NCBI GenBank assembly: GCA_022843955.1
Contig: JALHMQ010000024.1
Span: forward strand, 1-64,000
Direction of reading: 5' to 3'
DNA: 64,000 bases
Source: Burkholderiaceae bacterium
GTDB taxonomy: Bacteria > Pseudomonadota > Gammaproteobacteria > Burkholderiales > Burkholderiaceae_F
Shown: positions 10,550-18,958 of the stretch, piece after piece
How the letters are laid out: each line of letters opens with the position of its first letter
Numbering within the stretch: position 1 is the stretch's first letter
Position numbers and translations under genes: made by a program
The notes under the pieces: generated by a model
Databases searched by the model: none
What the model was told of the DNA's origin: nothing
The model's input: the letters and a program-made list of their open reading frames with translations, nothing else

Positions 10550-10573
10550 GAGAATGAGAATGACTCGCATTTG
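10550..10573. promoter_or_regulatory. Fur-box-like sequence between CAP gene and feoA
   Basis: The sequence contains two consecutive GAGAAT hexamers, followed by GACTCGCATTTG. Its core TGAGAATGACTCGCATTT agrees at 16 of 18 positions with the palindromic Fur site TGAGAATGATTCTCATTT. It lies 57 bp from the CAP gene ATG and 77 bp from the feoA TTG, so Fur could repress both directions when iron is plentiful. Confidence 0.6.
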
Positions 10574-10650
10574 TATTGCGCCACATCAAGGTCGCGTGGC
10601 CACAGCGCGGTGCAATGCTGCCTGACGCGTCTTTCGCTTGGAGAGTCCCA

Positions 10651-10932
10651 TTGGCTGCTGTTGCTGCCATCGCCCTGGCCCTGTCGGGCTTGCCGAAGAA
10701 CCAGCCGGCGCGCGTGCTGCATGTCGCCGCGAGTGAACACGGCACCGTACTGCAGGAGCGCCTGCACGACCTGGGCTTCATCACCGGTGAGGCGGTGCGC
10801 GTGGTGGCGCATGCGCTGGGCGGCGATCCGATCGCCGTGCGCATCGGCCACAGCACATTCGCGCTGCGCCGGGCCGAGGCCGCCTGCGTACTGGTGCAGC
10901 CTGACAACGCGCCAACGTCGACCTGCGAGTAG
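10651..10932 (+). CDS. feoA: Stand-alone FeoA-like protein
   Basis: This is a 93-residue FeoA-family (SH3-like fold) protein; FeoA supports the ferrous-iron permease FeoB in the cytoplasm. Family features are LSGLPKNQPARVLHV, LQERLHDLGFITGEAVRVV and a GGDPIAVRIGHSTFALRR block. I place the start at TTG 10651 because GGAGAG lies five bases before it and the protein then begins as FeoA proteins do. An upstream TTG (10576) and ATG (10615) would add residues unlike the family. No feoB or feoC is present in the window, so its partner must be elsewhere or it acts differently. Confidence 0.82.
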   Translation: MAAVAAIALALSGLPKNQPARVLHVAASEHGTVLQERLHDLGFITGEAVRVVAHALGGDPIAVRIGHSTFALRRAEAACVLVQPDNAPTSTCE

Positions 10933-11131
10933 CACCGGCCGTCCGTTCACCTCAACGCCACGGCGTTCACGCGCCTGCTGCCGCTGACTCGCGCCAGCAC
11001 CGATTGCGAGCGCGCCACTGCCTGGGCGATCTGCGCCGTGGAGGCTTGCTGCCGGTCGGGCTTGCCAAAGCCCCGCCCGTACAATCGCCATCCCGCCGCG
11101 CCGTTGCCCGGCGCCATCGTCGTACGGTCCC

Positions 11132-12049
11132 ATGATCAGCTTCCAGGAAGTCATCCTGCGCCTGCAGGCGTATTGGAATCAGCAAGGCTGCGCACTGCTG
11201 CAGCCGATCGATCTCGAGGTCGGCGCAGGTACCTCGCATACCGCCACCTTTCTGCGCGCCATCGGTCCGGAGCCTTGGCGCGCCGCCTACGTGCAGCCGT
11301 CGCGCCGACCCAAGGACGCGCGCTACGGCGAGAACCCCAATCGCCTGCACCAGCACCACCAGTTCCAGGTCGTGCTCAAGCCCTCGCCGCCCGAGATCCT
11401 CGATCTGTACCTCGGCTCGCTGCGGGCGGTCGGCATCGACACCACACGGAACGACATCCGCTTCGTCGAAGACAACTGGGAGAACCCGACGCTGGGCGCC
11501 TGGGGCCTGGGCTGGGAAGTGTGGATGAACGGCATGGAGATCACGCAGTTCACCTACTTCCAGCAGGTCGGCGGGCTTGAATGCAGGCCGATCACGGGCG
11601 AGATCACCTATGGCCTGGAGCGCCTGTCGATGTACCTGCAGGACATCGACAACGTGTTCGACCTCATCTACACCCGCTGGCGCGACCGCGGCGTCGACAA
11701 GGTGCTCACCTACGGCGACGTGTTCCATCAGAACGAAGTCGAGCAGAGCAGGTTCAACTTCGAGGCGAGCGATGCACCGGTGCTGCTGGGCCAGTTCAAC
11801 CTGTTCGAGGCTGAAGCCAAGCGCCTGATGGAGGCGCAACTGGCGCTACCCGCCTACGAGATGGTGCTCAAGTGCGGGCATACGTTCAATCTGCTCGATG
11901 CGCGCGGCGCCATCAGCGTGACCGAGCGTGCCGCCTACATCGGCCGCATCCGCAACCTGTCGCGCACCATTGCGCAGAGCTACTTCGACTCGCGCGAACG
12001 GCTTGGCTTCCCGATGCTCGGCGACGCCACGCGCCAGGAGGCCGCGTGA
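11132..12049 (+). CDS. glyQ: Glycyl-tRNA synthetase alpha subunit
   Basis: GlyQ is the catalytic (class II) subunit of the heterotetrameric bacterial glycyl-tRNA synthetase. The 305-residue protein begins with the family signature [20 protein letters not shown]. It continues with the conserved [16 protein letters not shown] and [16 protein letters not shown] segments. Its TGA overlaps the glyS ATG by one base, so the two subunits are translationally coupled. A TACAAT hexamer (11090-11095) lies about 37 bp upstream, but no convincing -35 accompanies it. Confidence 0.97.
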   Translation: MISFQEVILRLQAYWNQQGCALLQPIDLEVGAGTSHTATFLRAIGPEPWRAAYVQPSRRPKDARYGENPNRLHQHHQFQVVLKPSPPEILDLYLGSLRAVGIDTTRNDIRFVEDNWENPTLGAWGLGWEVWMNGMEITQFTYFQQVGGLECRPITGEITYGLERLSMYLQDIDNVFDLIYTRWRDRGVDKVLTYGDVFHQNEVEQSRFNFEASDAPVLLGQFNLFEAEAKRLMEAQLALPAYEMVLKCGHTFNLLDARGAISVTERAAYIGRIRNLSRTIAQSYFDSRERLGFPMLGDATRQEAA

Positions 12050-14145
12050 TGGCTGCCGCGTCGCTGCTGGTCGAGATCAATACCGAGGAGCTGCCCCCCA
12101 AGGCACTCAAGGCGCTGTCGCAGGCGTTTGCCGCCGGCATCGAGAAGGGACTGCGGGCGCGCCAGTTCCTGTCGGACGAGTCGAAGGTGACGGCATTCGG
12201 TGCACCGCGCCGCCTCGCCGTGCACATCACGTCAGTGAAGGCGCGTTCGGACGACCAGCCGTTCCGGCAGAAGCTGTTGCCGGTGGCCATTGGCCTGGAC
12301 GCGCTCGGCAATGCCACCGCCGCGCTGCTGAAGAAGCTCACTGCGCTCGGCGCCGGCGCCGATCCGAAATCCCTGGCACGCGAAAACGACGGCAAGCAGG
12401 ATGTGCTGTTCTACGAGGGCGTCAGAACGGGTGAGCCGCTGGCCGAGGCGCTGCAGCTCGCGCTCGACGAGTCGATCGCCAAGCTGCCGATCCCCAAGGT
12501 GATGAGCTACCAGCTCGCCGACGGCCGCACCACCGTGCAGTTCGTGCGACCTGCGCATCGTCTGGTGGCGCTGCACGGCCATGCGGTGGTGCCGATCACA
12601 GCGCTCGGCCTCGATGCCGGCACCAAGACCTTCGGCCATCGCTTCCTTAGCGAGGGAGAAATCGCGATCCATGCGGCCGACACCTATGAGCAGCAGATGC
12701 TCGAGCAGGGCAAGGTGATCGCCTCGTTCGAGCTGCGCCATCGGCGCATCGCCGAGTTGGTCGCCGATGCGGCCAAGCGCCTCGGCGCCCACGCCGTGAT
12801 GCCGGCGGAACTGCTCGACGAGGTCACCGCGTTGGTCGAGTGGCCGGTGGTGTACGAATCCGGCTTCGAGCAGGAATTCCTCGACGTGCCGCAGGAGTGC
12901 CTGATCCTCACCATGCAGCAGAACCAGAAGTACTTCGCGCTCAAGGACGAGGCCGGCAGGCTGCTCAACCGCTTCCTGCTCGTCTCGCACATCGAGCCCA
13001 AGGACCCGACGGCCATTGTCGGTGGCAACGCTCGCGTGGTGCGGGCGCGGCTGGCCGATGCCAAGTTCTTCTTCGACCAGGACCGCAAGCAAACGCTCGA
13101 CAGTCGCATCCCGGGGCTGGCCAGCGTCGTCTATCACAACAAGCTCGGCTCGCAGCTTGAACGGGTGGAGCGCATCACCGGCATCGCTGTCGAGATCGCC
13201 AAGACGGTGGGCGTCGACGCCACTCACGTGGAGCGCGCCGCGCGGCTGGCCAAGGCTGATCTGCGCACACTGATGGTGGGCGAGTTCCCCGAACTGCAGG
13301 GGATCATGGGCACCTACTACGCGCGCCACGACCACGAAGCCGCCGACGTGGCGGGCGCGATCGAGGAGCACTATCGCCCGCGCTTTGCTGGCGATGCGCT
13401 GCCCACCACGCGCGTGGGCACCTGTGTCGCATTGGCCGACAAGCTGGAGACGCTGGTCGGCCTGTTCGGCATCGGCGAGCGGCCCACCGGCGACCGCGAT
13501 CCGTATGCGCTGCGGCGGCACGCGCTCGGCGTGCTGCGCATGCTGATCGAGGAGCACATCACGCTGCCACTGGCGCAGCTGCTCGACATCGGCGTCAGCG
13601 CGTTTGCCGGCGCCAAGGGCTTTGCCGATCCACGCGTCGACCTCGAAGCCTTCCTCTTCGACCGCCTGCGCGGCCTCTTGCGTGACGAAGGCTACTCGGC
13701 CAACGAAGTCGAGGCGGTGGTGTCGATGAAGCCGCAGCGCATCGACGACGTCACGCCGCGGCTGGCAGCGGTGCGCGCCTTCGCCGACCTGCCCGAGGCG
13801 CAGAGCCTGGCAGCGGCCAACAAGCGCATCGGCAACATCCTCAAGAAGGCCGAGGGCACACCGGGCGCTATTGATTCCGCGGTGCTGTTCGAACCCGCCG
13901 AGAAGGAACTTGCCGCTGCCTTCGACCGCATCAAGCCCGTGACCGACGCGCAGTTCGCCGCCGGCGACTACACCGCGATGCTCACGGCGCTCGCGCCGCT
14001 GAAGCTGCCGGTCGACCGCTTCTTCGACGACGTGATGGTCAACGTCGACGACCCGGCGATCCGCGCCAACCGCCTCGCGTTGCTGGCCGCACTGCGCGCG
14101 CAGATGAACCGCGTGGCCGATTTGTCCCTGCTCGCGGCGGGCTGA
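12049..14145 (+). CDS. glyS: Glycyl-tRNA synthetase beta subunit
   Basis: GlyS is the 698-residue tRNA-binding partner of GlyQ. The N-terminus SLLVEINTEELPPKAL is typical, followed by the conserved FGAPRRLAVH stretch and an HD-like central region (GTYYARHDHEAADVAGAIEEHY). The C-terminal part is a helical tRNA-recognition domain with a conserved DRFFDDVMVN motif near the end. The ATG overlapping the glyQ stop is chosen over an upstream in-frame start that lies inside glyQ. The plsC-type gene follows after only 18 bp. Confidence 0.97.
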   Translation: MAAASLLVEINTEELPPKALKALSQAFAAGIEKGLRARQFLSDESKVTAFGAPRRLAVHITSVKARSDDQPFRQKLLPVAIGLDALGNATAALLKKLTALGAGADPKSLARENDGKQDVLFYEGVRTGEPLAEALQLALDESIAKLPIPKVMSYQLADGRTTVQFVRPAHRLVALHGHAVVPITALGLDAGTKTFGHRFLSEGEIAIHAADTYEQQMLEQGKVIASFELRHRRIAELVADAAKRLGAHAVMPAELLDEVTALVEWPVVYESGFEQEFLDVPQECLILTMQQNQKYFALKDEAGRLLNRFLLVSHIEPKDPTAIVGGNARVVRARLADAKFFFDQDRKQTLDSRIPGLASVVYHNKLGSQLERVERITGIAVEIAKTVGVDATHVERAARLAKADLRTLMVGEFPELQGIMGTYYARHDHEAADVAGAIEEHYRPRFAGDALPTTRVGTCVALADKLETLVGLFGIGERPTGDRDPYALRRHALGVLRMLIEEHITLPLAQLLDIGVSAFAGAKGFADPRVDLEAFLFDRLRGLLRDEGYSANEVEAVVSMKPQRIDDVTPRLAAVRAFADLPEAQSLAAANKRIGNILKKAEGTPGAIDSAVLFEPAEKELAAAFDRIKPVTDAQFAAGDYTAMLTALAPLKLPVDRFFDDVMVNVDDPAIRANRLALLAALRAQMNRVADLSLLAAG

Positions 14146-14163
14146 CACGGCGCGGCGCGATCG

Positions 14164-14928
14164 ATGTTCAGGCTGCGCGCGCTGCTGTACGTCGTGGTGA
14201 TGACGACGATCGTCATCCCGTGGTCATTCGTGGTGCTGGCGGCCTGGGTGCGTCCGCCCACCACCCGTTACGCGCTGTGCGCCATGTGGACGCGGCTGGC
14301 GATCAACATGGCGCGCCTGATCTGCGGCGTCACCTGGAAGGTGGAGGGCTGGGAGAACCTGCCCGATGGTCCGGCCGTCGTGCTGCCCAAGCACCAGTCG
14401 ACCTGGGAGACGCTCTGGCTGCCGAGCGTGATGCCACGCCGCCTGAGCTTTGTCTACAAGCGCGAACTGCACTGGCTCCCGTTCTTCGGCTGGGGCCTGG
14501 CCTCGATCGGCATGATCAACATCGACCGCTCGCGCGGGCAGGACGCCTTCGAGCAGGTGGTCACGCAGGGTGAGGAGCACCTGCGCGACGGCTGGTGGAT
14601 CGTCATCTTCCCGGAAGGCACACGCACCAAGCCCGGCTCGACCAAGCGCTACAAGACGGGTGGTGCGCGGCTGGCGGTGCGCACCGGCGTGCCAGTGGTG
14701 CCGATTGCCGTCAACGCCGGCGAGGTCTGGCCGCGCGGCTTCTTCATCAAGCGGCCGGGCGAGGTGACGGTGAGCATCGGCCCGCCGATCCCCACCGCCG
14801 GCAAGACCTCGGACCAGGTCGGCGCCGAGGTCGAGGCGTGGATCGAGACCGAGATGCGGCGGATTGCGCCACACCGCTATACAGGACCCTACGTTCCGGG
14901 CATCGATCAGCGCGCCAAGAAGACCTGA
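14164..14928 (+). CDS. plsC: 1-acyl-sn-glycerol-3-phosphate acyltransferase
   Basis: This 254-residue inner-membrane acyltransferase makes phosphatidic acid from lysophosphatidic acid. A hydrophobic N-terminal helix (about 8-30) precedes the acyltransferase motifs: block I as KHQSTWETLW with H77, and block III as FPEGTRTKPG at 149-158. In block I the usual HX4D reads HX4E (E82). The protein is otherwise complete and of normal length. It follows glyS closely. In several Burkholderiales, as I recall, gmhB lies between glyS and plsC; it is absent here. Confidence 0.9.
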   Translation: MFRLRALLYVVVMTTIVIPWSFVVLAAWVRPPTTRYALCAMWTRLAINMARLICGVTWKVEGWENLPDGPAVVLPKHQSTWETLWLPSVMPRRLSFVYKRELHWLPFFGWGLASIGMINIDRSRGQDAFEQVVTQGEEHLRDGWWIVIFPEGTRTKPGSTKRYKTGGARLAVRTGVPVVPIAVNAGEVWPRGFFIKRPGEVTVSIGPPIPTAGKTSDQVGAEVEAWIETEMRRIAPHRYTGPYVPGIDQRAKKT

Positions 14929-14992
14929 GACACGGTTCCATCGCGTCAGACCCAAGATGTAGTGTCAGCGTGCAGCTCCACCGCAGCATCAC

Positions 14993-15934
14993 GTGGCGAT
15001 CACATCCGCACTGACTGTTGCGCCGAGCAAATGTGAGGCACACTGCGCGGCGCTCACGACCACAGCGATCCGTCCCGTCGCCCCCGCGTTGAACCCGTCT
15101 TCCGCCAAGCTCGACGCCCGCCAGCTGTCCTTGTCGTTGTTGTTCGACGAGCCGGCAGCGCCGCCTGCATCCGAGCCGGCAGCCAAGATCGACCCGATCG
15201 CCGGCGAACGCCAGCGCCAGGTGCTGCTCGGCGGCCAGCCGACCGCGTACCGCCTCAAGCGCGGCAAGCGCCGCACCATCGGTTTTCAGATCGACGACAA
15301 CGGACTGACCGTCAGCGCCCCGCGCTGGATCGCGCTGCGCGAGATCGAGGCGGCGATCGGCGAGAAGGAACGCTGGATCCGCACCAAGCTCACCGAATGG
15401 CGCGACTTCAAGGCGCGCCGCCAGCTGCCCGACGTGCGCTGGCACTGCGGCGGCACCCTGCCTTACCTGGGCGCGCCGATCACGCTGCGCCTGCGGGCCG
15501 AGGTGGAGACGACGCAACTGCTGCACACCGCCGCGGGCGCCGCTGAATTGCACCTGGCCTTGCCAACGGATGCGCTGGAAGGGCAGATCAAGGACACAGT
15601 GCAGGCCTGGCTGCAGACCGAGGCGCGGCGCGTACTCGGCGAGCGGCTCGCCCTGCTTGGCGAGCGACTCGAGACGCAGCCGAAGGCGTGGTCGCTGTCA
15701 TCGGCGCGTTCGCAGTGGGGATCGTGCACGCACGACCGGCGCATCCGCCTGAACTGGCGGCTGATCCACTTCGGCCTGCCGGTGATCGACTACGTGGTGG
15801 CGCACGAACTGGCGCACCTGAAGGAAATGAACCACAGCCCGCGCTTCTGGCACGCGGTGGCGCAACTGCTGCCCGGCTTCGAGGCAGCGCGCGACGAAAT
15901 CAAGTCGGTGGATCTCGCCTCGCTGCCGGTCTGA
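14993..15934 (+). CDS. YgjP-like M48-type zinc metallopeptidase
   Basis: This is a 313-residue predicted zinc peptidase of the YgjP (DUF45) family. The zinc site is HELAH (H271, E272, H275), followed by LKEMNHSPRFWHAV, the usual third-ligand region. Upstream, the conserved SARSQWGSCTHDRRIRLNWRL segment is clear. Family members are cytoplasmic and their substrates are mostly unknown. The start is uncertain: GTG 14993 is the longest option, while TTG 15089 gives a protein beginning close to the conserved part. It is the last gene of the conserved backbone before the accessory block. Confidence 0.85.
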   Translation: MAITSALTVAPSKCEAHCAALTTTAIRPVAPALNPSSAKLDARQLSLSLLFDEPAAPPASEPAAKIDPIAGERQRQVLLGGQPTAYRLKRGKRRTIGFQIDDNGLTVSAPRWIALREIEAAIGEKERWIRTKLTEWRDFKARRQLPDVRWHCGGTLPYLGAPITLRLRAEVETTQLLHTAAGAAELHLALPTDALEGQIKDTVQAWLQTEARRVLGERLALLGERLETQPKAWSLSSARSQWGSCTHDRRIRLNWRLIHFGLPVIDYVVAHELAHLKEMNHSPRFWHAVAQLLPGFEAARDEIKSVDLASLPV

Positions 15935-15939
15935 GCGAC

Positions 15940-16079
15940 CTAGGGCGGCAGCGTCAACGAGGCGAACATCGCCGTCGCCTGCGGTGCCAGGCGGTTGAAG
16001 TCGTCGCTGCTGGCCGCCACGAACACGAACATCACCCACTGCCCGCGCTGCGCCTGCGCGAGGAAGCTCATGTAGCGAG
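15940..16079 (-). pseudogene. Apparent C-terminal fragment of a lost gene
   Basis: After the CsgG-like gene's stop, this strand still reads in one frame as RYMSFLAQAQRGQWVMFVFV and then a regular amphipathic end to a stop at 15940-15942. The composition looks like the tail of a folded domain. It has only 43 residues from its first ATG (16071) and no ribosome site. I read it as the remaining 3' end of a gene whose front was lost, but it may be chance. Confidence 0.35.
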
Positions 16080-16820
16080 CTAGTCGTCGTTCAGTCGACG
16101 CGCCAGCTCGGCGACGGCGACCTCGATGCACGAGCGAAGCGCGCGGTCCACGCCTTCCTTGCGGCTGCTGCGGCTTTCCGCATCGAGCGGCAACGGCAGA
16201 TCTTTGCCGCGCATGCCGCTGAGCCGTTGCAGCAGGTTGCCGACCCCGGTCACGCTGGTGCTCGACGCCTCGATCTTCTTGACCACGTTGACCGCGTCAA
16301 CCACCAGTCCGGTGTTGGCATCGACGATGCGCACATCCATGCCGATGCTGTCGGCGGCGCTGCCGGTCTGCACCCGCATGCCGCCGATGTCGACCCCACG
16401 CGCGCTCTCGCTGGCACCGGCGTTCGCCTCCGACACCACGACCTCGAACACGTAGCGCGCGGCGGCCACCTGGCCGGTCGCACCGCCACTGCTCACGCCC
16501 TGCGCCGCCAGTTGTCGCTCGCGCATCACGCCGGCCGCCAGGCGCTGCCGTTCCGCCACCGCGAACGCGCCCGACTTGATCAGGGCGGTAACGAACATTT
16601 CCTGCGCCGCGCCCGGCGCAACCTCGGGCACCGCGCTGCGAAACTCGTAGATCGTCACCACCGGACGCGTGCCCGCGCGGCGCGGCACCGCCCGCAGCTC
16701 GCGCGCCGAAGACGAGTCGTCGACGCGGGCCGCCGACGGCGCCTGGGCACAGCCCGCGCCCAGCGGCACCAGGCACGCTGCCACCAGCAGTTGCCGACGG
16801 CGGTTCCGAACTGAAGCCAT
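16080..16820 (-). CDS. CsgG/HfaB-like outer-membrane lipoprotein
   Basis: This 246-residue exported protein has a basic N-terminus (MASVRNRRRQLLVAA) and a possible lipobox ending in PLGAGC, which has a less usual residue at -3. The mature part matches the CsgG fold in outline. It has TRPVVTIYEFRSAVPEVAPGA, then MFVTALIKSGAFAVAERQRL, then RYVFEVVVSEANAG, and a C-terminal VDRALRSCIEVAVAELARRL helix. CsgG forms the secretion channel of curli, and HfaB is its holdfast-anchor homologue. It lies 44 bp after the OmpA-domain gene, probably in the same transcript. Channel function is inferred. Confidence 0.75.
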   Translation of the reverse strand: MASVRNRRRQLLVAACLVPLGAGCAQAPSAARVDDSSSARELRAVPRRAGTRPVVTIYEFRSAVPEVAPGAAQEMFVTALIKSGAFAVAERQRLAAGVMRERQLAAQGVSSGGATGQVAAARYVFEVVVSEANAGASESARGVDIGGMRVQTGSAADSIGMDVRIVDANTGLVVDAVNVVKKIEASSTSVTGVGNLLQRLSGMRGKDLPLPLDAESRSSRKEGVDRALRSCIEVAVAELARRLNDD

Positions 16821-16864
16821 GTCTGCTCCCCGCACAGGCCCACTCACGGCATCGCGCTTCGACG

Positions 16865-17728
16865 TCATTGCTTGACCAGTTCGACGCGCCGGTTCTTGGC
16901 GCGCCCGTCTTCGCTGCGGTTGTCGGCCAACGGCCGCTCCTGGCCGAAGCCAGCCGCATTCAGGCGCTTGGCCTCGATACCGCCGCTGACGATCGCCGTC
17001 ATCACGCTGCGCGCGCGCCGCTCGGACAAGGCCTTGTTGGCCGCCGCCGCGCCGACGTTGTCGGTGTGACCTTCGACCGCCAGGCGAATCGCCGGCGCCC
17101 CCTTGAGCATCGCGACGATCTCGGCCACGGTGGCGTGGCCGTCGTCCTTGAGCTCGGCCTTGCCGGTGTCGAAGTTGATGTAGAGCGCGACGTAGCCGTT
17201 CTTGTTCAGCTCGTCGAGCAACTGGCTGGCGCTGACCACCTGCTGCATCGCCGCCACCTCGACGATCGACAGCCGGTAGCTTTGCGTCGGCGCACCGAAG
17301 ATGTCGGGCTCGACGCGTACCCACACCTCTTTGCCACCCGTGACCACCTTGAGCGTGGTCTCGCCGCTGTCCGAATCGCGCGGCAGTCGTTCGTACATCA
17401 CCTGACCACCGATCGACCGGATCGCCGCCTGGTAGTTGCGGATCAGTTGCAGCGGGCTGGGCTGCTTCTCCGGCGAGTTGTAGAAGTAGCGGATGACCGT
17501 CGCATCGCCTTCGATCGTCTTGCGTTGCACCTGACGGCCCTGGCCGGCGACCGGCACCTGCACCGAGTTGTAGCTGCGCTCGTACGCCGTGATGTGCGAG
17601 TCGGGATAGCGGCTCAGCAAGGAATGGTCCTTGCTGTTGGCGACGTCCTCGCCAGCGTGAACCGCGGCCGCAAAGCACAGCAGTACCAGCCCCAGCAGCA
17701 GCTGCCCGCGCACGAAGATCAGCAACAT
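16865..17728 (-). CDS. OmpA-domain envelope protein
   Basis: This 287-residue exported protein has a signal peptide (MLLIFVRGQLLLGLVLL, cleavage near AVHAG). A central domain of about 150 residues of unknown fold follows, then a C-terminal OmpA/Pal-like peptidoglycan-binding domain (about 185-287). The OmpA domain shows LYINFDTGKAEL, the ligand loop VEGHTDNVGAAAANKALSERR and a final GRAKNRRVELVKQ. It probably links an envelope complex to the cell wall. ATG 17728 is chosen because it starts the signal peptide. The CsgG-like gene follows. Confidence 0.85.
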   Translation of the reverse strand: MLLIFVRGQLLLGLVLLCFAAAVHAGEDVANSKDHSLLSRYPDSHITAYERSYNSVQVPVAGQGRQVQRKTIEGDATVIRYFYNSPEKQPSPLQLIRNYQAAIRSIGGQVMYERLPRDSDSGETTLKVVTGGKEVWVRVEPDIFGAPTQSYRLSIVEVAAMQQVVSASQLLDELNKNGYVALYINFDTGKAELKDDGHATVAEIVAMLKGAPAIRLAVEGHTDNVGAAAANKALSERRARSVMTAIVSGGIEAKRLNAAGFGQERPLADNRSEDGRAKNRRVELVKQ

Positions 17729-17882
17729 GCCCGCCCTCCGGTATCGCTGGCGGGGCGCGCCCGTCCCAGCGCACGCGTCTGCGGCGGGCGTCGCATCTGG
17801 CACCGCATACCCGCCCGCCGTCGACGACGCAGCGAACGACACGATGGCAACCTCATGGCACGCACATGGATGGGCAGCATGT

Positions 17883-18401
17883 TCAGCGCGGCGGCGGCAG
17901 CGTGGTGCCAGACGGCACCTTGGGCGCCACCGGCGCCTTCAGCGGCGCGATGGTTGCAGTCGAGCGGGTCTGCGTGCCCGGCGCCGCCTGCAGGTTCAGG
18001 TCGCCGAAGGTGCTGTCGACGGCAATCACGGCGGTGGTACGCGGCGCCGCCGGACGGGTCGTGAATTCGGCGAGGCCAGTGGCCGTGCGCATGGCCATGC
18101 CGCAGTGGTAGTCGCCCGTGGGCACGGTGGTCCCGGGCCAGGTGACGACCACGCGCACCACGCCGCTGTACGCCTTGTGGGTGCCGGCGTTCTGCAGCGG
18201 CACCTCGACCGATCGATAGTTGAGGTAGCGGGCACCGTCCCGCGCCCAGCTGCCGCAGGTGACGATGACATGGGTCGCTGCCGGGTCGATGTGCTTGAGC
18301 TCGACCGGCACATTGAACTCGACCTGCACCGCCTGGACCGCGCCAGCAGTGACCAGCAGGCCGAGCGCCAGCAGCGTGCGCCTGATGCTTGCGTTGTGCA
18401 T
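17883..18401 (-). CDS. Secreted beta-rich protein of unknown family
   Basis: This 172-residue protein has a clear signal peptide (RRTLLALGLLVTAGAVQA). The mature part is rich in beta-branched residues (VQVEFNVPVEL, HVIVTCGSW, VVRVVVTWPGTTV), has two cysteines about 50 residues apart, and ends in a Pro/Ala/Thr tail. I do not recognise the family. It starts 9 bp after the 67-residue protein gene and is probably co-transcribed with it. As a secreted protein next to a CsgG-like gene, it is a candidate substrate or accessory of that channel (inference). Confidence 0.7.
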   Translation of the reverse strand: MHNASIRRTLLALGLLVTAGAVQAVQVEFNVPVELKHIDPAATHVIVTCGSWARDGARYLNYRSVEVPLQNAGTHKAYSGVVRVVVTWPGTTVPTGDYHCGMAMRTATGLAEFTTRPAAPRTTAVIAVDSTFGDLNLQAAPGTQTRSTATIAPLKAPVAPKVPSGTTLPPPR

Positions 18402-18410
18402 GGCGATCTC

Positions 18411-18614
18411 CTAACGCAACCCGGCTACGCCGGTGAATTCGAGCCGCTGCGTGCGCAGCACCAGCACCGATGCCGCCTGTGGCACACCCGCGACGCCTGT
18501 GTACTGCAGCTTCGGCGTGCTCACGCGGAGCGCCGCATCGAGCGCCTCGGCGCCCTTGGGCGCCAGGGCAACGGCCCCGGCCAGCAGCAGGAACAACATC
18601 GAATGCTTGCGCAT
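18411..18614 (-). CDS. Small secreted protein with internal repeat
   Basis: This 67-residue protein has a signal peptide (MRKHSMLFLLLAGAVALAP, cleavage near AEA). The mature part of about 43 residues holds two copies of a motif 22 residues apart, TPKLQYTGVAG and TQRLEFTGVAG. The shared pattern is T-x-K/R-L-Q/E-Y/F-TGVAG. I know no family with this signature. It is the first gene of the leftward arm, 68 bp after the SARP-type direct repeat, which argues that it is real despite its size. Confidence 0.7.
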   Translation of the reverse strand: MRKHSMLFLLLAGAVALAPKGAEALDAALRVSTPKLQYTGVAGVPQAASVLVLRTQRLEFTGVAGLR

Positions 18615-18958
18615 CTGCCCTCCTTGTTCACGCGGCGGACGAGCCCGCCTTGCGGTGAAGCGGATCTTGGAGGGGCCGCGGTAACAGATCGGGAACGGAT
18701 CGCAATCGCTGGCCCGCGTGGACGAAATTCACGCTCGGCGGCGACGGCAGGGGACCAAACAGCCGCACGCCCCGGCGCAACGGCCCCGCACCTGCGAGGA
18801 GCCCGCCGCCCCGCCGCGTTCAGCCGTGCGGACTCGCGCGCGTGTATGCGCGCGCGTGGCATCATCCCCCGGCCCGCCACCGGCCGCACCGGCGGGCGCC
18901 TGACGTCCCAACGCGCTGCCGCCGCTGCCTGGCGTGCCGATTGTTCCCGTCGATCATC
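18615..18958. other. Divergent intergenic region, 344 bp
   Basis: This stretch separates the leftward arm from the regulator gene and holds no convincing coding sequence. It contains the SARP-type direct repeat near its left end and, at 18835-18858, 24 bases of strict pyrimidine-purine alternation. The remainder is very GC-rich with no clear promoter hexamers. Confidence 0.7.
18683..18702 (-). promoter_or_regulatory. SARP-type direct repeat before the leftward arm
   Basis: Read on the plus strand, the two units are AACAGATCG (18683-18691) and AACGGATCG (18694-18702), 11 bp apart and differing at one base. The proximal end is 68 bp before the ATG of the 67-residue protein. Placing a -10 like CAAGAT 13 bp downstream puts the -35 region inside the repeat, as in SARP-activated promoters. 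A near-identical element precedes the rightward arm. Confidence 0.7.

Noticed and set aside
11090-11095. TACAAT as a full glyQ promoter
   Set aside because: No acceptable -35 hexamer lies 15-19 bp upstream, so it is mentioned only in the glyQ entry.
12232-14148. 638-codon open frame antisense to glyS
   Set aside because: It lies opposite a certain gene, and its composition (very rich in His, Arg, Gln, Val) is that of high-GC antisense frames.
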